A stretch of DNA of 64,000 nucleotides from Closterium sp. NIES-65 (GCA_948144175.1 CANXME010001990.1:2666001-2730000), one strand, 5' to 3'; shown: positions 1 through 12,408, numbered from the stretch's first letter. Numbers and translations are program-made. Notes: generated by a model not told the origin, from the sequence alone.

Positions 1-3000
1 GACGTACACGAGGATGTAGAACGGCGGCAGGGAAGTGTCGGTGCGAAGAAACAGCGACGGGTCAGCAGTAGAAGGAGCAAACCCTAGAGCCGCAAGCGTA
101 GTCCTCAGTGTGTCCTGCCACTCACGCGGTGCCTGGCGGAGACCGTAGACTGGCCGTCGGAGGCTCCACTGGGTGCCAGGAGGGAAAGTCCCAGTGAAGC
201 CAGGTGGACGGCGAAGCCAGATCTCCTCGTGCAGGCTACCCTGCAAGAACGCAGTGCTGAAGTCGAGAGAGTGAAGCTCGTAGTCGCGCTGAGCGGCTAT
301 GTGCAGCAGCACCCGAAGAGTAGTCATCTTCGGGGTGGGAGAGAAGGTCTGAAAGTAGTCAACTCCCTGCCGCTGACTGAAGCCACGAGCAACGTACCGT
401 GCCTTGAAGACAGGTGGAGAGCCCGGCGGCCGCTTCACCCTGAAGATCCACATGCCACTGACGATGTTCGCCCCAGGAGGGGGAACCGCGTCAACGTAGG
501 TGCCTGTGGACTTCCAGGAAGCCATCTCTGCATCCATCGCTGCCTGCCACTGAGAGGAGTAGGGACCCTCTACGGCCTCCGCGTAAGAACGCGGAGTCGG
601 GATGTCTAGTGCATCCGGGTCTCCCTCAGGGGCAAGCAGTACAGACGCGAGATGAGGTGAAGCAGCCGCTAGACACTGTAACTCCTCCTGCCTGTCCTCT
701 AGGACGTCCGTGCCAAGAGCACACTCACCCCCGACGGACGGAGGACAGACAGACGCAGACTCAGCAACAAGACTAGCAGCGTAGTCGAGACGACAGCGAG
801 CAGCAAAGTCGACGAGCTCAGCGACTAGAGCAGACGCAGCAGTGGACTCAAAGGAGGGGTCAGTGACGACAGTAGCAAGCAGACGCGTGACTGTAGGACT
901 GGCAGCACGAAGAGAGTCCGACTCAGGGTCGGCAAGTGCAGGAAGAGAGGTCTCAGGAGGAGAAGGCAAAGGGGCACGCAGAGGAGCAGTGGACGGACGC
1001 AAAGACATCCGGTGCGTGCCAGGGACAGGAGGAGGACGCTGACGCGAACTGCGACCACTAGCGCGAGCAGCACGAACAGGCGACGCGGGACGAGACGCAG
1101 GCTCACGACGCTCAGCAAGACCTCCAGTAGGACCAGTGTAAGGAGAGGGAGCAGGCAGTGGAGAGGAAGGCTCCAGCAGGGACTGCGACTGGACAGGCGG
1201 TGGACCCTCTACTGGAGGAGAAAGACCAAGAACCTGCTGCAGGAGCGGAACGAAGTACGGCCGAGGCCGCGCGGCAGCTCGAGACTCAGCAGGGACAGCA
1301 CCAGCACCCTCAGCGACAGCACCAGCGCCACCCACACCTCCAGCGGCAGGACCAACAGCAGTAGGCTCAGCACCAACGCCCTCAGCAGCTCCAGCTCCAG
1401 AAGGACCCTCAGGTCCAGCAGCTCCAGGACCGGCAGCACCCGCACCCTCGACGGTCGAAGAAGCTCCAGCTCCAGCTCCAGCAGCACCTCCAGACTCAGC
1501 AGCACGCCTCCAGCGGCGAGCGAACCACTCGCGCAGCTCCTGTGGAGAGAGGGGCTCCCGGCGAGACGCAGCAGCAGGAGAAACCCCAGGCTCAGCAGCT
1601 CCAGACGCAGCACCCCCAGGCTCAGCAGCTCCCAGCTCAGCACCCCCAGGCTCAGCAGCTCCCGACCCAGCACCCCCAGACCCAGCACCTCCAGGCACAG
1701 CACCCCCCGGCTCAGCACCCTCCGCAGAAGCACCCTCAGGCCCAGCACCCCCAGCATAGCACCCCCAGGCTCAGCACCCTCGCGCACAGCACCCCCAGAG
1801 TCAGCACCCCCAGGCTCAGCACCCGCAGCAGCACCAGAGTCACCAGTAACCTCGACCGGGTCAACGGCGTCTACCTGGGACACACCTGAGGGGGCAGGAA
1901 CCTGAGGGGGGAGGGGGTCTACCGGGGGGGGAACCGGCACAAGGAAGTCCAGGGGAGGGGGGAGGGAAGGAGTGCGGTAGGGGAAGAGGCGGTATAAGGG
2001 GACTGACTCGTCGAACGTGACGTCCTGGGAGGACAGAACACGACGAGAGGAGGGGTGGTAAAACTGCCACCCTGGGGCGTCAGTGGGGAAGCCAAGGAAG
2101 ACACAGGGAGCAGCACGAGGGGACAGCTTGTCCGCAGACAAGTCGCGGACAAACGCCCGAGATCCCCAGACACGGAACACAGACGCATCGCCAACCTTCC
2201 CCGTCCACAGCAAGGCTGGGGACATCGCAGGCCGAGAGACCCGGGGGTGAAGGTTGAGCTGATGCGCCGCGTACCTCACCGCAAACGGCCACAGAAAATG
2301 GGGGGCAGCCGCATGCATCATGGACGTACGAGCGACATCCATGACCATGCCAATGCGGCGCTCAGCAATCCCATTTTGCTGTGGTGAGGCCGGAAGCGTG
2401 AAGGTCTGGCGGTTCCCCCGTGCACGACAGTAGTCCCGCAGAAGGCGAGAAGAGAACTCTCCGCCTCTGTCCGAGTGCAGACGCAGAACAGGAAAGTCCG
2501 AGCCGAAGCTCTTCCTGAGCTGGAGACGAGCCTCGCGGATCCAGTCGATCAGCACCTCAGTGACCGCACCCTTGCTGCGCAAGGGGAGGACTGTGGTGTA
2601 ACGCGAGTAGTCGTCAACCACCAACAGGAAGTAGCGCTCGTGACCCTGCCCACGGACGGGGGCTGGGCCCCACACATCCATGTGAAGCGTCTGCAGGGGA
2701 GCCTCTGTCGGGGGGAAGTGGGAGGAGTGAGGAGTAGCCCGGAGGCGACCCTCGACACAGGGGACACAGGAAGGTCCTGGCCCGGAGGGGAGAGGAGGGA
2801 GAGACTTGGGAAGACCAGAGACAAGGACACGGGAAGCCATGCTCCGAAGACGGGGCAAGGAGGGGTGGCCAAGACGGTGGTGCCACAGGAGAGTCTCGTG
2901 AGACAGGAGGCGACAAGAACAGGGGGCAGACTCAGGACCTGACCGGGACGTAGCAGCAAGCACCTGACCTGACGCAGCCACCTGACCAGACGCAGGGACA

Positions 3001-4886
3001 GGAGGAGACTCAACGGTCAGGGTGTAGAGACTCGACCCCGGTCGACGCGAGAACGAAGCCAGGTGTCGGCCTGTGCTTGCCTCCGTGCAGTGGGTCACCC
3101 GCTGACTCGCAGGAGTGAACTGGTGAACCCCCACATCCTGCAGGTCCGCGCCACTCACCAAGTTCGTAGAGAACGAGGGAAGGTACAGACCAGACAGGGT
3201 GCCCGAAGGGGCAGCCGGACACGGGAGGACAGTGGAGAAGTGAGACAGGACAGGACCTCCAGAGGGGTCAGCAAGGGAGACTGCAACCGGCCAGCCGAGC
3301 GGCGTAAGGGTAGTGCGGTCTCGAAAGAAGGAGCGAGAAGCCCCGGAGTCAAGTGTGAAAGTGAGGGAGGACGAGGACGACGCAGTACCTGAGAGCGCAG
3401 ACGCACTGGCACCTAGAGCAGCAGCCTCACAAGCACCTAGCGCAGCAGTACCAATGCCCGGGTCGGGCTGGAAACACCGGTAACCCTCATTCTCCTCACT
3501 ATAAGTCACAGCATACATAGCAGCAAGGATAGCATCAAAATCAAGATCAAAGATCGCTACACCAGCCCTAAGAAGCTCATCCCAGCGAGGGATCTCACTA
3601 GCCCCAGGGAACTGCTGACGCCAAGCGTCCGTCAGGCGGCCAAAGCAGCGCTGGGCGGCGTGGGCACCCCCACACTGCTCACCCGCGCGGTCGCCGGAAC
3701 GAAGAACGTAGGTGCAGGGACCAGTACCCCCACCCCTCTGACGCCCAGCGTACCACTCACGAAGCTGCTGAGGCGGAGGGATGTCCCGCGAGCGCTGCTG
3801 CTGCTGCCGCTGCGAGCGCTGGCCACCACCACCGCCGCTACGCTGCTGGGTACCACCCCGACCAGCTCCACCTCCTCCACCACCACCGCCTCCTCCACTG
3901 CCGCCTCCACCGCCTCCACCTCCGCCGCCTCCACCTCCGCCGCTGCCTCCACCACCACCGCTGGCACCACCACCACCGTCTCCGCCGCTGCTGCCACCAC
4001 CACCACCCACCCCGCCACTAGTCCCGCCGCCACCCCCACTCCCTCCGCCGCCACCGCCGCCACCGCCACCGCCCCCTCCAGCTCCACCCGCGCCCTTGCC
4101 CCCCTTGCCCTTGCTGGAGCGACGTCTCCCACTAGGGGCAGACGCCGCGCCGACCGACTCAAGACCAAGCAGGTCGGCAGCAGCAGCAGCGGCAACAGAG
4201 GGCAGCAAGGGGGAAGGAGAGCACCCCTCAAAGATGGGGGTGCGAGGGTCACCACGAGAAGCACCTACAGCGACTATGCTCTTCTCCGCTGCGAGGAGGG
4301 CCTTCTCGAGGAGGTCGACGGTGAGGGTGGTGGGACAGACTGCGAGAAAGTGGTCCCTGACGACGCGAAGGGAGTCAGGGAGGCGCGCGACTACGTAGTA
4401 GAGAGCGATGTACATGGGGGGTGGGTTCTTAGCGCAGAACTCAGCAGGAAGGGCGGCGCGGTAGCGAGTGTCACTAGTGCGGAGGTGCGTAATGAGGTCA
4501 GCGACAGTGGGAAAGGCAGAGAGGTCAGGAAAGAGGTAGGGAAGCATGAGACGGCTCAGTGCAGCAGTGGCAGGGGAGGAGTAGCGCGCAACTACAGCGT
4601 CGTACAAGGTCTGAGCACTCTTGTACTGACTAAAGTGCGCACGCTCAGAGGTAGGGAGGTGGCGACGCACAGCAAGACGTGCAGCAGCATCGCGGGTGGC
4701 CCACTGAGAGCTGACAGTGGGATCAGCATCAGCAGCAGGAGCAGGAGAGGCGCCAGAGGTGAGGTCAAAGAGAGAAAGGCCGTCTGCTCTGTCGCACTGT
4801 AAGAACAGCTGCAGGTCGTCTAACCAGACCTCAAAATCAATGGCGCGACCCTCAGCGTCAAAAGCTAGGACACTAGGGGTAGCCAT
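1..4886 (-). pseudogene. Copia gag-pol polyprotein, frameshifted, 3' end outside window
   Basis: The start is the ATG at 4886 (context GCCATGG), giving MATPSVLAFDAEG. Order on the minus strand: gag (about 4886-4120), a glycine tract (about 4110-3840), a cysteine/histidine knuckle C-x13-C-x3-H-x4-C (about 3640-3720), protease with DSGASRSFF (about 3330), GAG-pre-integrase HHRLGHPSLPRL (about 2870), and integrase core with MDVWGPA, DDYSRYTT, SDRGGEF and NGIAERR (about 2700-2350). A 15-bp repeat encoding GAEPG-type residues covers about 1620-1850. One unit there is 14 bp (about 1745-1758), which throws the frame off. RT continues in the shifted frame to position 1 (GMWIFRVKRPPG, SLDFSTAFLQG, VYGLRQAPREW). 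Apart from that one-base loss I saw no stop, so this copy is nearly intact. Copia normally encodes one polyprotein. Confidence 0.9.
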
Positions 4887-4974
4887 GGCGACGACAGCGA
4901 AGCAGTGCAAGCAGTAGGGGAAGAGCACGCAGTGGCAGTGGGACTGTGCTCACCAGGCAGGGCAGGTCGTGCAG

Positions 4975-5895
4975 CGCTGCAGAAAGGCGGCTCGGCGACC
5001 GGGCGGCTCGGGTGCACAGCGGCTCGGCTCCCGGGCGGCTCGGCGGCAGGGCGGCTCGGGTGCAGGGCGGCTCGGCTCCCGGGCGGCTCGGCGGCAGGGC
5101 GGCTCGGGGGCAGGGCGGCTCGGCTCCCGGGGGGGCTCGGCGACAGGGCGGCTCGGCTGCTGTAGGTGGGGCGGCAGGGCCGCGTGAAAGAACCGGGGCG
5201 GGGCCGCGTCAGAGCCGGCGGCAGGGCCGCGGGAGGGCCGGCGGCGGGGCTGCTTGAGAGCCAGTGCAGGGGCCTCGTGAGAGCAGGGGCGGGGCCGCTT
5301 CAGAGCTGGCGGCAGGGCCGCAAGAGAGCCGGCGGCGGGGCCGCCTGAGAGCCGAGGCAGGGGCCGCGTCAGGGCCGGCGGCGGGGCCGTAAGAGAGCCG
5401 GGGCGGGGCCGCAAGAGAGCCGGCGGCGGGGCCGCAAGAGAGCCGGCGGCGGGGCCGCGTGAGAGCCGGGGCGGGGCCGCGTCAGGGCCGGCGGCGAGGC
5501 CGCGAGAGAGCCGGGGCGGGGCCGCGATCAGGAGGCGGCGGCGGGGCCGCGTCAGAGCCGGCGGCGGGGCCTCGTCGAGGCGGGCGGCGGGGCCGCGTTG
5601 GAGCCGGCGGCGAGGCCGGCTAAGAGCCGGCGGCGGGGCCGCGTCAGGGCCAGCGGCGGGCCGCGATCAGCGGGCGGCGGGGCCGCGTCAGAGCCGGCGG
5701 CGGGGCCGCGTCAGAGCCGGCGGCGGGGCCGCGTCAGAGCCGGCGGCGGGGCCGCGTCAGAGCCGGCGGCGGGGCCGCGATCAGCGGGCGGCGGGGCCGC
5801 GTCAGAGGAGGCGGCGAAGCCGCTGCAGAGGAGGCGGCGGGGCCGCGTCAAGCAGGGGTGGCGGGGCCGCGTCAGAGGGACAGCGGGGCCGCGAG
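4975..5895 (-). repeat. GC-rich leader minisatellite of Copia family A copy 1
   Basis: This lies between the primer site and the gag ATG. Two themes are visible: a CGGCTCGG/CGGCAGGG array (about 4980-5160), and a tandem unit of about 23 bp built on GGGGCCGCGTCAGAGCCGG (about 5170-5890, some 30 imperfect copies). It carries no credible reading frame on either strand. The second family A copy has a leader in the same place with a different repeat unit. Confidence 0.85.
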
Positions 5896-5988
5896 AGTAA
5901 TGGCGACCCGAAGGGTCGCGAAAAAAAAATGCGCGCCTCGGGGCGCGCTTCGGTGGGCCCTAAAAAAAACGGTCCTTAGGAAGGACCC

Positions 5989-5999
5989 GCTCTATACCA
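5989..5999 (-). other. Primer binding site, tRNA-iMet type
   Basis: The minus strand reads TGGTATAGAGC directly next to the LTR end. The plant Copia consensus complementary to initiator Met tRNA is TGGTATCAGAGC; this copy lacks one base of it. Confidence 0.8.
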
Positions 6000-6131
6000 T
6001 GTGAAAGAGAAGAGAACAGGAATGAAATGACTAAGTCAGAGTTGGGTACAAATACAACCCTAGAAAGCTGTACCCCATATGTGCTACCCCACTATAGCCT
6101 ACAAACATGCATCAGTTATAATACTCTAACA
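6000..6131 (-). repeat. 5' LTR, Copia family A copy 1 (132 bp)
   Basis: On the minus strand it begins TGTTAGAGTATTATAACTG and ends in CA beside the primer site. It shares the GTAGTGGGGTA and GGGTACA blocks with the LTRs at 23652-23782 and 31088-31218. Confidence 0.88.
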
Positions 6132-6805
6132 CCCGCTACTCCTGTCGAGCCGTATCGAACACGAATGCGTTCGTATTCGTTTTGGGGGAAAAACGAACAC
6201 GAATGTGTTCGTAACGACTGTCCTGCGATCTACAATTTAGGTTGCGGAACATTCTGTTTGAGCTTAAATTGAGCTCAAAATTTGTCGCGCTATTCAGCAG
6301 CAGCCATTACCACCACGCCCCATGCCATTATCACCTCATTAGGACTTGGCGTGATTAAATACTTACCTTAAAGTCTGACTAGACTTGGGTAGGTGAGATT
6401 TAGGTTGTCAGGAAAGGATAAGACAGGGATACCGCAGAATCTTGTAATTTGGGGGTTGGGGGTAAGCATTCGCAAATTTCGTATGCATGGGGTTGGAGAA
6501 AGCATTCGCGAATTGCGTAGGTTGGGGATTGAGAGGAATAGAGTTCGCATATGGGTTGGGGCGTTGTGGTGGGTTGGCGAGCAATCGCAAATTTCGTAGA
6601 TTTAGAGGGGGGAGAGCATTTCGCCTTACGTGGGGGGAAAATCCAGGTGGCGAGCTGGATAAATTGAAAAACTATGGAACCCTAACTAGATCTCGCAAAA
6701 GCCAGATCCAGCCTAGACATTTTCCCCCAGTTTCCCGCCATTCCCTTGCCCACCGTTGCATATTTCGAGCGTAACAAAGGATGTCCAAAAGCAAACACGC
6801 TCATG
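6132..6805. other. Gene-free stretch with two kinds of short repeats
   Basis: At 6150-6225 there are inverted CGAACAC / GTGTTCG motifs, including CGAACAC-GAAT-GTGTTCG. At about 6448-6640 there are roughly four degenerate units of about 45-50 bp built on GGTTGGGG and GCATTCGCAAATTTCGTA. I see no coding signal. The last five bases (TCATG) are the left target duplication of the next element. Confidence 0.7.
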
Positions 6806-7651
6806 TGTTGGTGCAATCCTACGGTTTGCACTCGGCTTGTTGCCAGTGTGTGCGTGCGTGCATGCATGTGTGCATGGAGTGGTATGAGTGCATGAAATAA
6901 ACATATATTTCATGCTCATAATATTGTGTGTATGATGGGTCATGATGTCGAGTGTGTGTGTGTGTGTCAAGTCTATAGCGAATTATCGCTAGTCGCGTGT
7001 AACGCGGTCATTTTGTGTGTCCCGCGCGGTTTCTATTTTGTCGTGCGCGGTTTCTATTTTGTCGCTTGTCGAACGTTCGGCGTGTCGCGGGTGTGTGCAG
7101 CAGACCCATCAAGAACTCAAGGATAAGTTTGTGATGAAGAACCCGAGCCTTGGTTGCAAGCTTCAAGTGATTTCGAAGCTCGCCAAAAAAGGGTACAGCT
7201 CAAGATATTGAAGATAGTTACATTACTTTGTGTAGTGTAACATTTCAGTTGGTGTAGGCCCTTGTGAAGGGTAGTTTCGAGACCCTTCTTGGTTGGGGAC
7301 AGTGTGGAACTGTTTCACATCACTGTACCTCGGCTCTTGGGGTTTGTAAGAGCTGGGAGTCATTCCCAATTCGTAACCCTTGCTAACTCTTCTCGTAAGT
7401 TGTGTTCTAAGACTATGTTGCTGCCATAGTGCCGTTCGTTCAAACTGACGTTGTGTCGTCAATACTTGGTGACATCGTGCGATCTAAATTGCCTATTGTA
7501 GGTGACTTTAAGACGCTCCAGATACAAGTTGAATCAGGTCATTTAAATCAGTGACCAGAACGTTATGAACGCTTAAAGCCGCTGTGCTGAAATCCGACTG
7601 TGCACTCTATCTTTCGTTTTAGGCACATTGAAGCCTACTGTGACTATAACA
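6806..7651 (+). repeat. 5' LTR, Copia family B (846 bp)
   Basis: The termini are TGTTGGTG and ATAACA. A microsatellite-like GTGTGTGT stretch near 6951-6966 is shorter in the 3' LTR. Two copies of GCGCGGTTTCTATTTTGTCG occur near 7023-7063. Confidence 0.95.
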
Positions 7652-7653
7652 AG

Positions 7654-7665
7654 TGGTATCAGAGC
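7654..7665 (+). other. Primer binding site, tRNA-iMet type
   Basis: TGGTATCAGAGC lies two bases after the 5' LTR and is the standard plant Copia primer site complementary to the 3' end of initiator Met tRNA. Confidence 0.92.
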
Positions 7666-7685
7666 CCCTTGGAGCAGCTGCGACA

Positions 7686-10600
7686 ATGGCTGGAACTGAG
7701 GAAAGGGGTGGCAGAGGTGCTGGAGGCAATGGAGATGCCCAAGCACGAGGCCAAGCCGGTGAGTCAGCCGTGGCACCCGGGCAACCGACTCTTGGACCTT
7801 CTAGGGACGAACCAAGAGTGTTCGGGCTTGACAAGTGCAACGGCGACAACTTTGCTGAATGGTCCTTCAGAATGGAGAATGTATTCGACCATGATGACCT
7901 GCTGGAGGTGATGGAAGGAACGGAAAAGCGTCCCGAGAACGACCCGGAGAAGAGCCCGTGGGTGCGGAAGAGCGCACAAGGCTATCTCCTACTTGGGCAA
8001 GCGTTGGGGAGCAGTCAAATCCGTCACATCAAGCCTTTCCATCGTGATCCAGAGAAGGGACCAAAGGCATGGGCTGCTCTCAAGGGTGTACATTCTTCTG
8101 CAACAGCGGCGGTAGCTGTGGTGTTGGAACGGCAAATGGCGACGCTACGAATTGAGGAAGATGAACCCGTGGAAGAAGGGGTGCAGAAATTCTTCGGCTT
8201 GTTGACGTGGCTTGAGGGAGCTGATTTGAATTATAGTGACCTCCAAAAGAAGACCAAGTTGCTGGCCCTACTCCCCAAGTCTTGGTCCTCGCTCAGCATC
8301 AACCTGAATCGCGACTTGCCCCGCCTCTCGCTTGAAGATATGAAGCGAGCTATCCTTCAAGAGGATTTTCGCCGCCGTGAGTTGGCGAGTACGGATGGCG
8401 CTGGGGCAGCAAGCGTCGGCCGTGGATATGGCCAAGGAAGAGGCAGAGGACGAGGGGGGAGGAAGGTTTGGTGGCAGCAACTTCGGCGGAGGCCGCGGAA
8501 GCGGCGGTTACGGCAGCGACGACAAGAGCTATGGTCGCTGTCGCGGACGATTTGACGGCGAATGTCACTATTGCGGCAAGAGCGGACATATGTGGCGCGA
8601 TTGCTTCAAACTCCCTGATGGTTGGACCCCTGCTCAAGGCAAAGAGGGTAGAGGAGCAGGAGGAGGGAGAGGAAGAGGCCGTGGAGGCCGTGGCGGTCGC
8701 GGAGGTGGAGCCGCAAATATGAAGAGTGGAGATAATGACAAGGACCCGAGCGACGATCGGTACCCGGGTCTATTCTACTTCGTGTCGATGCAAGTACCAG
8801 CTGGTCCTGAGAAGGATGAAGACCTTTATGAGCCAGCAGCTGTGGGGAAGGTGACCCTACACCCACTTGACTATTGGGTGATTGACAGCGGCGCTACCTA
8901 TAGCATGACACCTCGCCCGGACTTGCTCACCGAACTCGAACCGTCACCGGTGAAGCATGTCACATCAGCTTTGGGGCAGCGAGCGGAGGTGAAAGGCATG
9001 GGCAAGGCCATGTCTAAGGGTGCTGATGGGAAGATGGTGGGCCTCAAGAATGTGCTTTGGGTGCCCAGCCTTGCTGCCAACCTGATTTCCGTGCGGCGGT
9101 TGGCAAAGGCTGGCATGGACACGAACTCAAAGGGAGCCAAGACCTACACCGCAAGGCTTGGCGATCGGATTCTTTGGGACCTTCATGAGGACAGAGATGT
9201 CTACAACGAGATGTGGCAGATCCCTGTGGTCCCAATGCCTAAGGAGAGGCAAGTGGCAGCAAGCGTCAGCACCAAAGGTGGAGCGGTTGGTAGCGGCGAT
9301 TGCGCGGACGGTCGCGCTAAGGAGAAGGAGTCCAAGAAGTGCAATCTTGGAGGGACCAGCAAGCTTGGTGAACCTATGGAGAGAGGTGCAGCAGCCAAAG
9401 AGCAGCAAAAGGGTGAGGAGAACCCCGAGGCAGCAGCGGAGGAGGACTACGGAGAGAGTATGTGGGGCGCTATTGCGAGCGCGGCATTCTCCAATCCAAC
9501 TTCGGCTACGGGGGAGTGTGATTGGCTCACCTTGCATCGGCGCATGGGGCATGTGGCCCTGCCCATCTTGCAGCAGCTAGTAAAGAATAAGATGGTTGCT
9601 GGCATACGTGTGAAGGGGGAGCCCGATGAGGTACTTGGCTGCCCGACGTGCATGCAAGCCAAGTTCACCCGTTTCCCATTCTCTAGTTCGGAGGCAACGG
9701 CTAAGGCACCACTTGATGAGGTGGTGATGGACGTGGTGGGCCCCCTGAAGCTTGGAGCTGCTGGAGCTGAGTACTTCCTCACTATTGTGGATGTCTACAC
9801 CCGTATGACTTGGGTGTACGTGCTGGCCAAGAAGAGCGACGTGGCTGAAACGTTGAAGGCGGATTGGTTCCCGATGGTGGAGCGGCAACAAGACCGTCTA
9901 GTCAAGTCAATCCGCACCGATCGAGGGGGAGAGTTCCTGAGCAAGGAGTTTGGGTTGTGGCTGAAGAAGAATGGTATTCGGCACTCCCTCACCATGCCAT
10001 ACTCCCCTGCAATGAACGGCATCGCCGAGCGAGCGAACCGCACAATCACGGAGGCGGCACGCGGGTTGCTCATTGAAGCCGGGCTACCCGACTATTTCTG
10101 GCCTGACGCGGTGCGGAGTGCGTGTGTGGCCAAGAACAGAGCCTTGACTCATGTGGGAGCAGACAAATGGGTGCCCTATGTGGAGTGGCTAGGAAGGAAG
10201 CCAAAGGTGGATATGCTTCGGGTGTTCGGGTGCATGTGCATGGCGCTCGTGCCTAAGCATCTTCGGCACAACAAGCTTGGTGCCAAGGCGGTGTGGGCCG
10301 TGCACTTGGGCATGGCTCAAAACAGCAAGGGATGGCTTCTTTGGGACCCATTCACCAAGAAGTTCTTGGTGAGCAGGGACTGCAAGTTCATGGAGAACTT
10401 CATGTACAAGGATTGGAAGGCGGAGAATGAGGCGAAGATAGGCGTGCGGTTCGGAGAGGTGAAGAGTTCCGGCTTGGAGCATGTGGAGCTGCCTTTGGAG
10501 CTGAGCAGCGGCAGCACCACCACAAGGCAATCTTCCCTTGTGAATGGGGGAGAGGAGGCCAATGATGCAGAGGAAGAAGAGGAGGAGGTGCAGCAAGTGA

Positions 10601-12380
10601 GCGAGCGTGCACCGTCACTCCCTTCCCGCACTACGAGTGCTCCACGGATCCGAGCCACACCGCAGCAACGCTAAGGCCTTCAAGTCCCTGCAGCTGAGGA
10701 GGAAGGAAGGGGGAAGAGGAGGGTACAACCCCTTAATAGGCTGACCTATGATGCGCCCGGAAAGCAGGGCAAGACGGCCCTGGCCGGAGCGGCAATGATG
10801 GTCGGAGACAACGAGGAGAATGACTACGAGGAGTGTGCCTTTGCGTTCTTCTCTCCGGTGGAGATGTTGGGAGAACCAGCAACTCTCAAGGAGGCTTTGG
10901 AGAGTAGTGATGCTGAGGAGCGGAAGAAGGCAATGGAGAGTGAGCTGAAGAGCATCGAGGAGAATGACACGTTTGAATTAGTGGAGCTACCGGAGGGGCG
11001 TAAGACAATTAAGTCCAAGTGGCTCTTCAAGATCAAGTCCGATGCCGACGGCAAGATCGAGCGTTACAAGTCTAGGCTGGTGGCCAAGGGGTACCAGCAA
11101 AAGGAGAAGGTGGACTTCAAGGAGTTGTTTGCTCCAGTGGTGAAGCCGACGACGCTGCGAACCCTATTCGCGGGAGCCGCGATCAAAGGTTGGGTGGTGA
11201 AGCATCTAGACATCGTAACTGCGTTCCTCAACGGAATCCTTGAGGAGGAGATTTTTATGGCGCAGCCAGAGGGGTTTGACAATGGCAGCGGCAGAGTGTG
11301 GAAGCTTAAGAAGGCCCTCTATGGGCTGAAGCAGGCCCCTAGGCAGTGGTACATGAAGCTGCGCCAAGTGTTGGAAGAGATCGGCTTCACTCCCTCAACG
11401 ACCGATCACTCCTTGTTCATGCTTGGCGAGGGGGAGCAGATGAGCTTCATGGTGGTGTACGTGGATGACATGAGGATCTTGTCCCCCTCCTTTGACCTTG
11501 TGAAGGAGGTGATGCTGAAGCGTCAAGACAAGTTCAAGTGCAAGTCCCTTGGGGACGTGAACTTCTACCTTGGGCTCCACATCGAACGCGACGTGGAGAA
11601 GCGGTGCATGCGGGTGCACCAAAGGAAGTACTTGGAGGCACCGGCTGCCAACTTTGGGCAGAATGAAGGTCATGTGGCTACTCCCTTTCCTTCTGGGTTC
11701 AAGTGTGTGAAGGGACCCGAGGAGGATAGCGTTGGTGAAGAGGAGAGGTGCCGTTTTCACTCGTTGGTGGGCAGCCTCATGTACGCGGCGGTCAACACAC
11801 GACCGGATGTCGCGTTTGCTACCGGCCAGCTGGCAAGGGTTGTGCAATGCCCTAATGAGGAGCAGGCAGCAGCTGGAATGAGGGTGGCCAAGTATCTTGG
11901 CCAAACACCGACCGTTGGGCTGCAATACTCGGCGGCGGCGCAAAGGCGCCAAAAGGGCGCGGATGGTATTGAACCCAGGCGTTTGTTCCTCACCGCCTAC
12001 TTGGATGCTTCATATGCATCAGAACCAGAGGACATGACAAGTGTGGGAGGCTTCATATGCTGTGTTGGTGGAGGCCCAACTGCTTGGGTGGATCAAGCTT
12101 TGAGCTCGGTGGAGTCCGAGTACATGGCACTCTTCCGTGCCGTACGGGAGATTGTGTGACATCGCGGTTTGTCGGCTGAATTGGGGGAGGAGCAGCAAGG
12201 ATCTACTCCTCTCTACACATGAGGGTGAAGTGGCACTGGACGAGGAGCATGGTGGCCGCGGGTGAAGTTGAATTGTGCTATGTGAAGACGACGGGGCAGC
12301 CAGCTGACATGATGACCAAGAGGCTGGTGGAGCAGTAGCATTGGAAGTGTTGCAAGCTAGCTGGGATGGCTCTGAACTGA
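7686..12380 (+). pseudogene. Copia family B gag-pol polyprotein, frameshift plus stops
   Basis: The start is the ATG at 7686 (MAGTEERGG). Gag runs to about 8456 and ends in an RG-rich stretch. At a six-G run (8454-8459) the frame moves by one base, and the zinc knuckle CHYCGKSGHMWRDC (8564-8605) continues in the new frame. Then come protease DSGATYSM (about 8884), GAG-pre-integrase LHRRMGHVALP (about 9530), integrase with MDVVGPL, RTDRGGEF and NGIAERANR (about 9725-10040), RT with YVDDM (about 11458), and RNase H with YLDASYAS and VESEYMAL (about 11998-12125). In-frame stops: TAA at 10672, TGA at 12157 (a Trp position in the family), TAG at 12336. A short deletion follows 12200. The C-terminus HWKCCKLAG ends at TGA 12378-12380. 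Confidence 0.93.
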
Positions 12381-12408
12381 GAGCGACAGATCCTAAGGCC
12401 AACAATCC

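Larger units (their letters stand above)
1..6131 (-). mobile_element. Copia LTR retrotransposon, family A copy 1 (partial)
   Basis: The element reads on the minus strand. Its 5' LTR is at 6000-6131, followed by a tRNA-iMet-type primer site, a roughly 1.1 kb GC-rich leader, and gag-pol. The window opens inside the RT domain just after the YVDD-type segment. Position 1 corresponds to about 24971 in the second copy of the family, so about 1.3 kb (end of RT, RNase H, 3' LTR) lies outside. Coding capacity is better preserved here than in the second copy. The right flank begins at 6132; the target duplication cannot be checked because the other end is missing. Confidence 0.93.
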
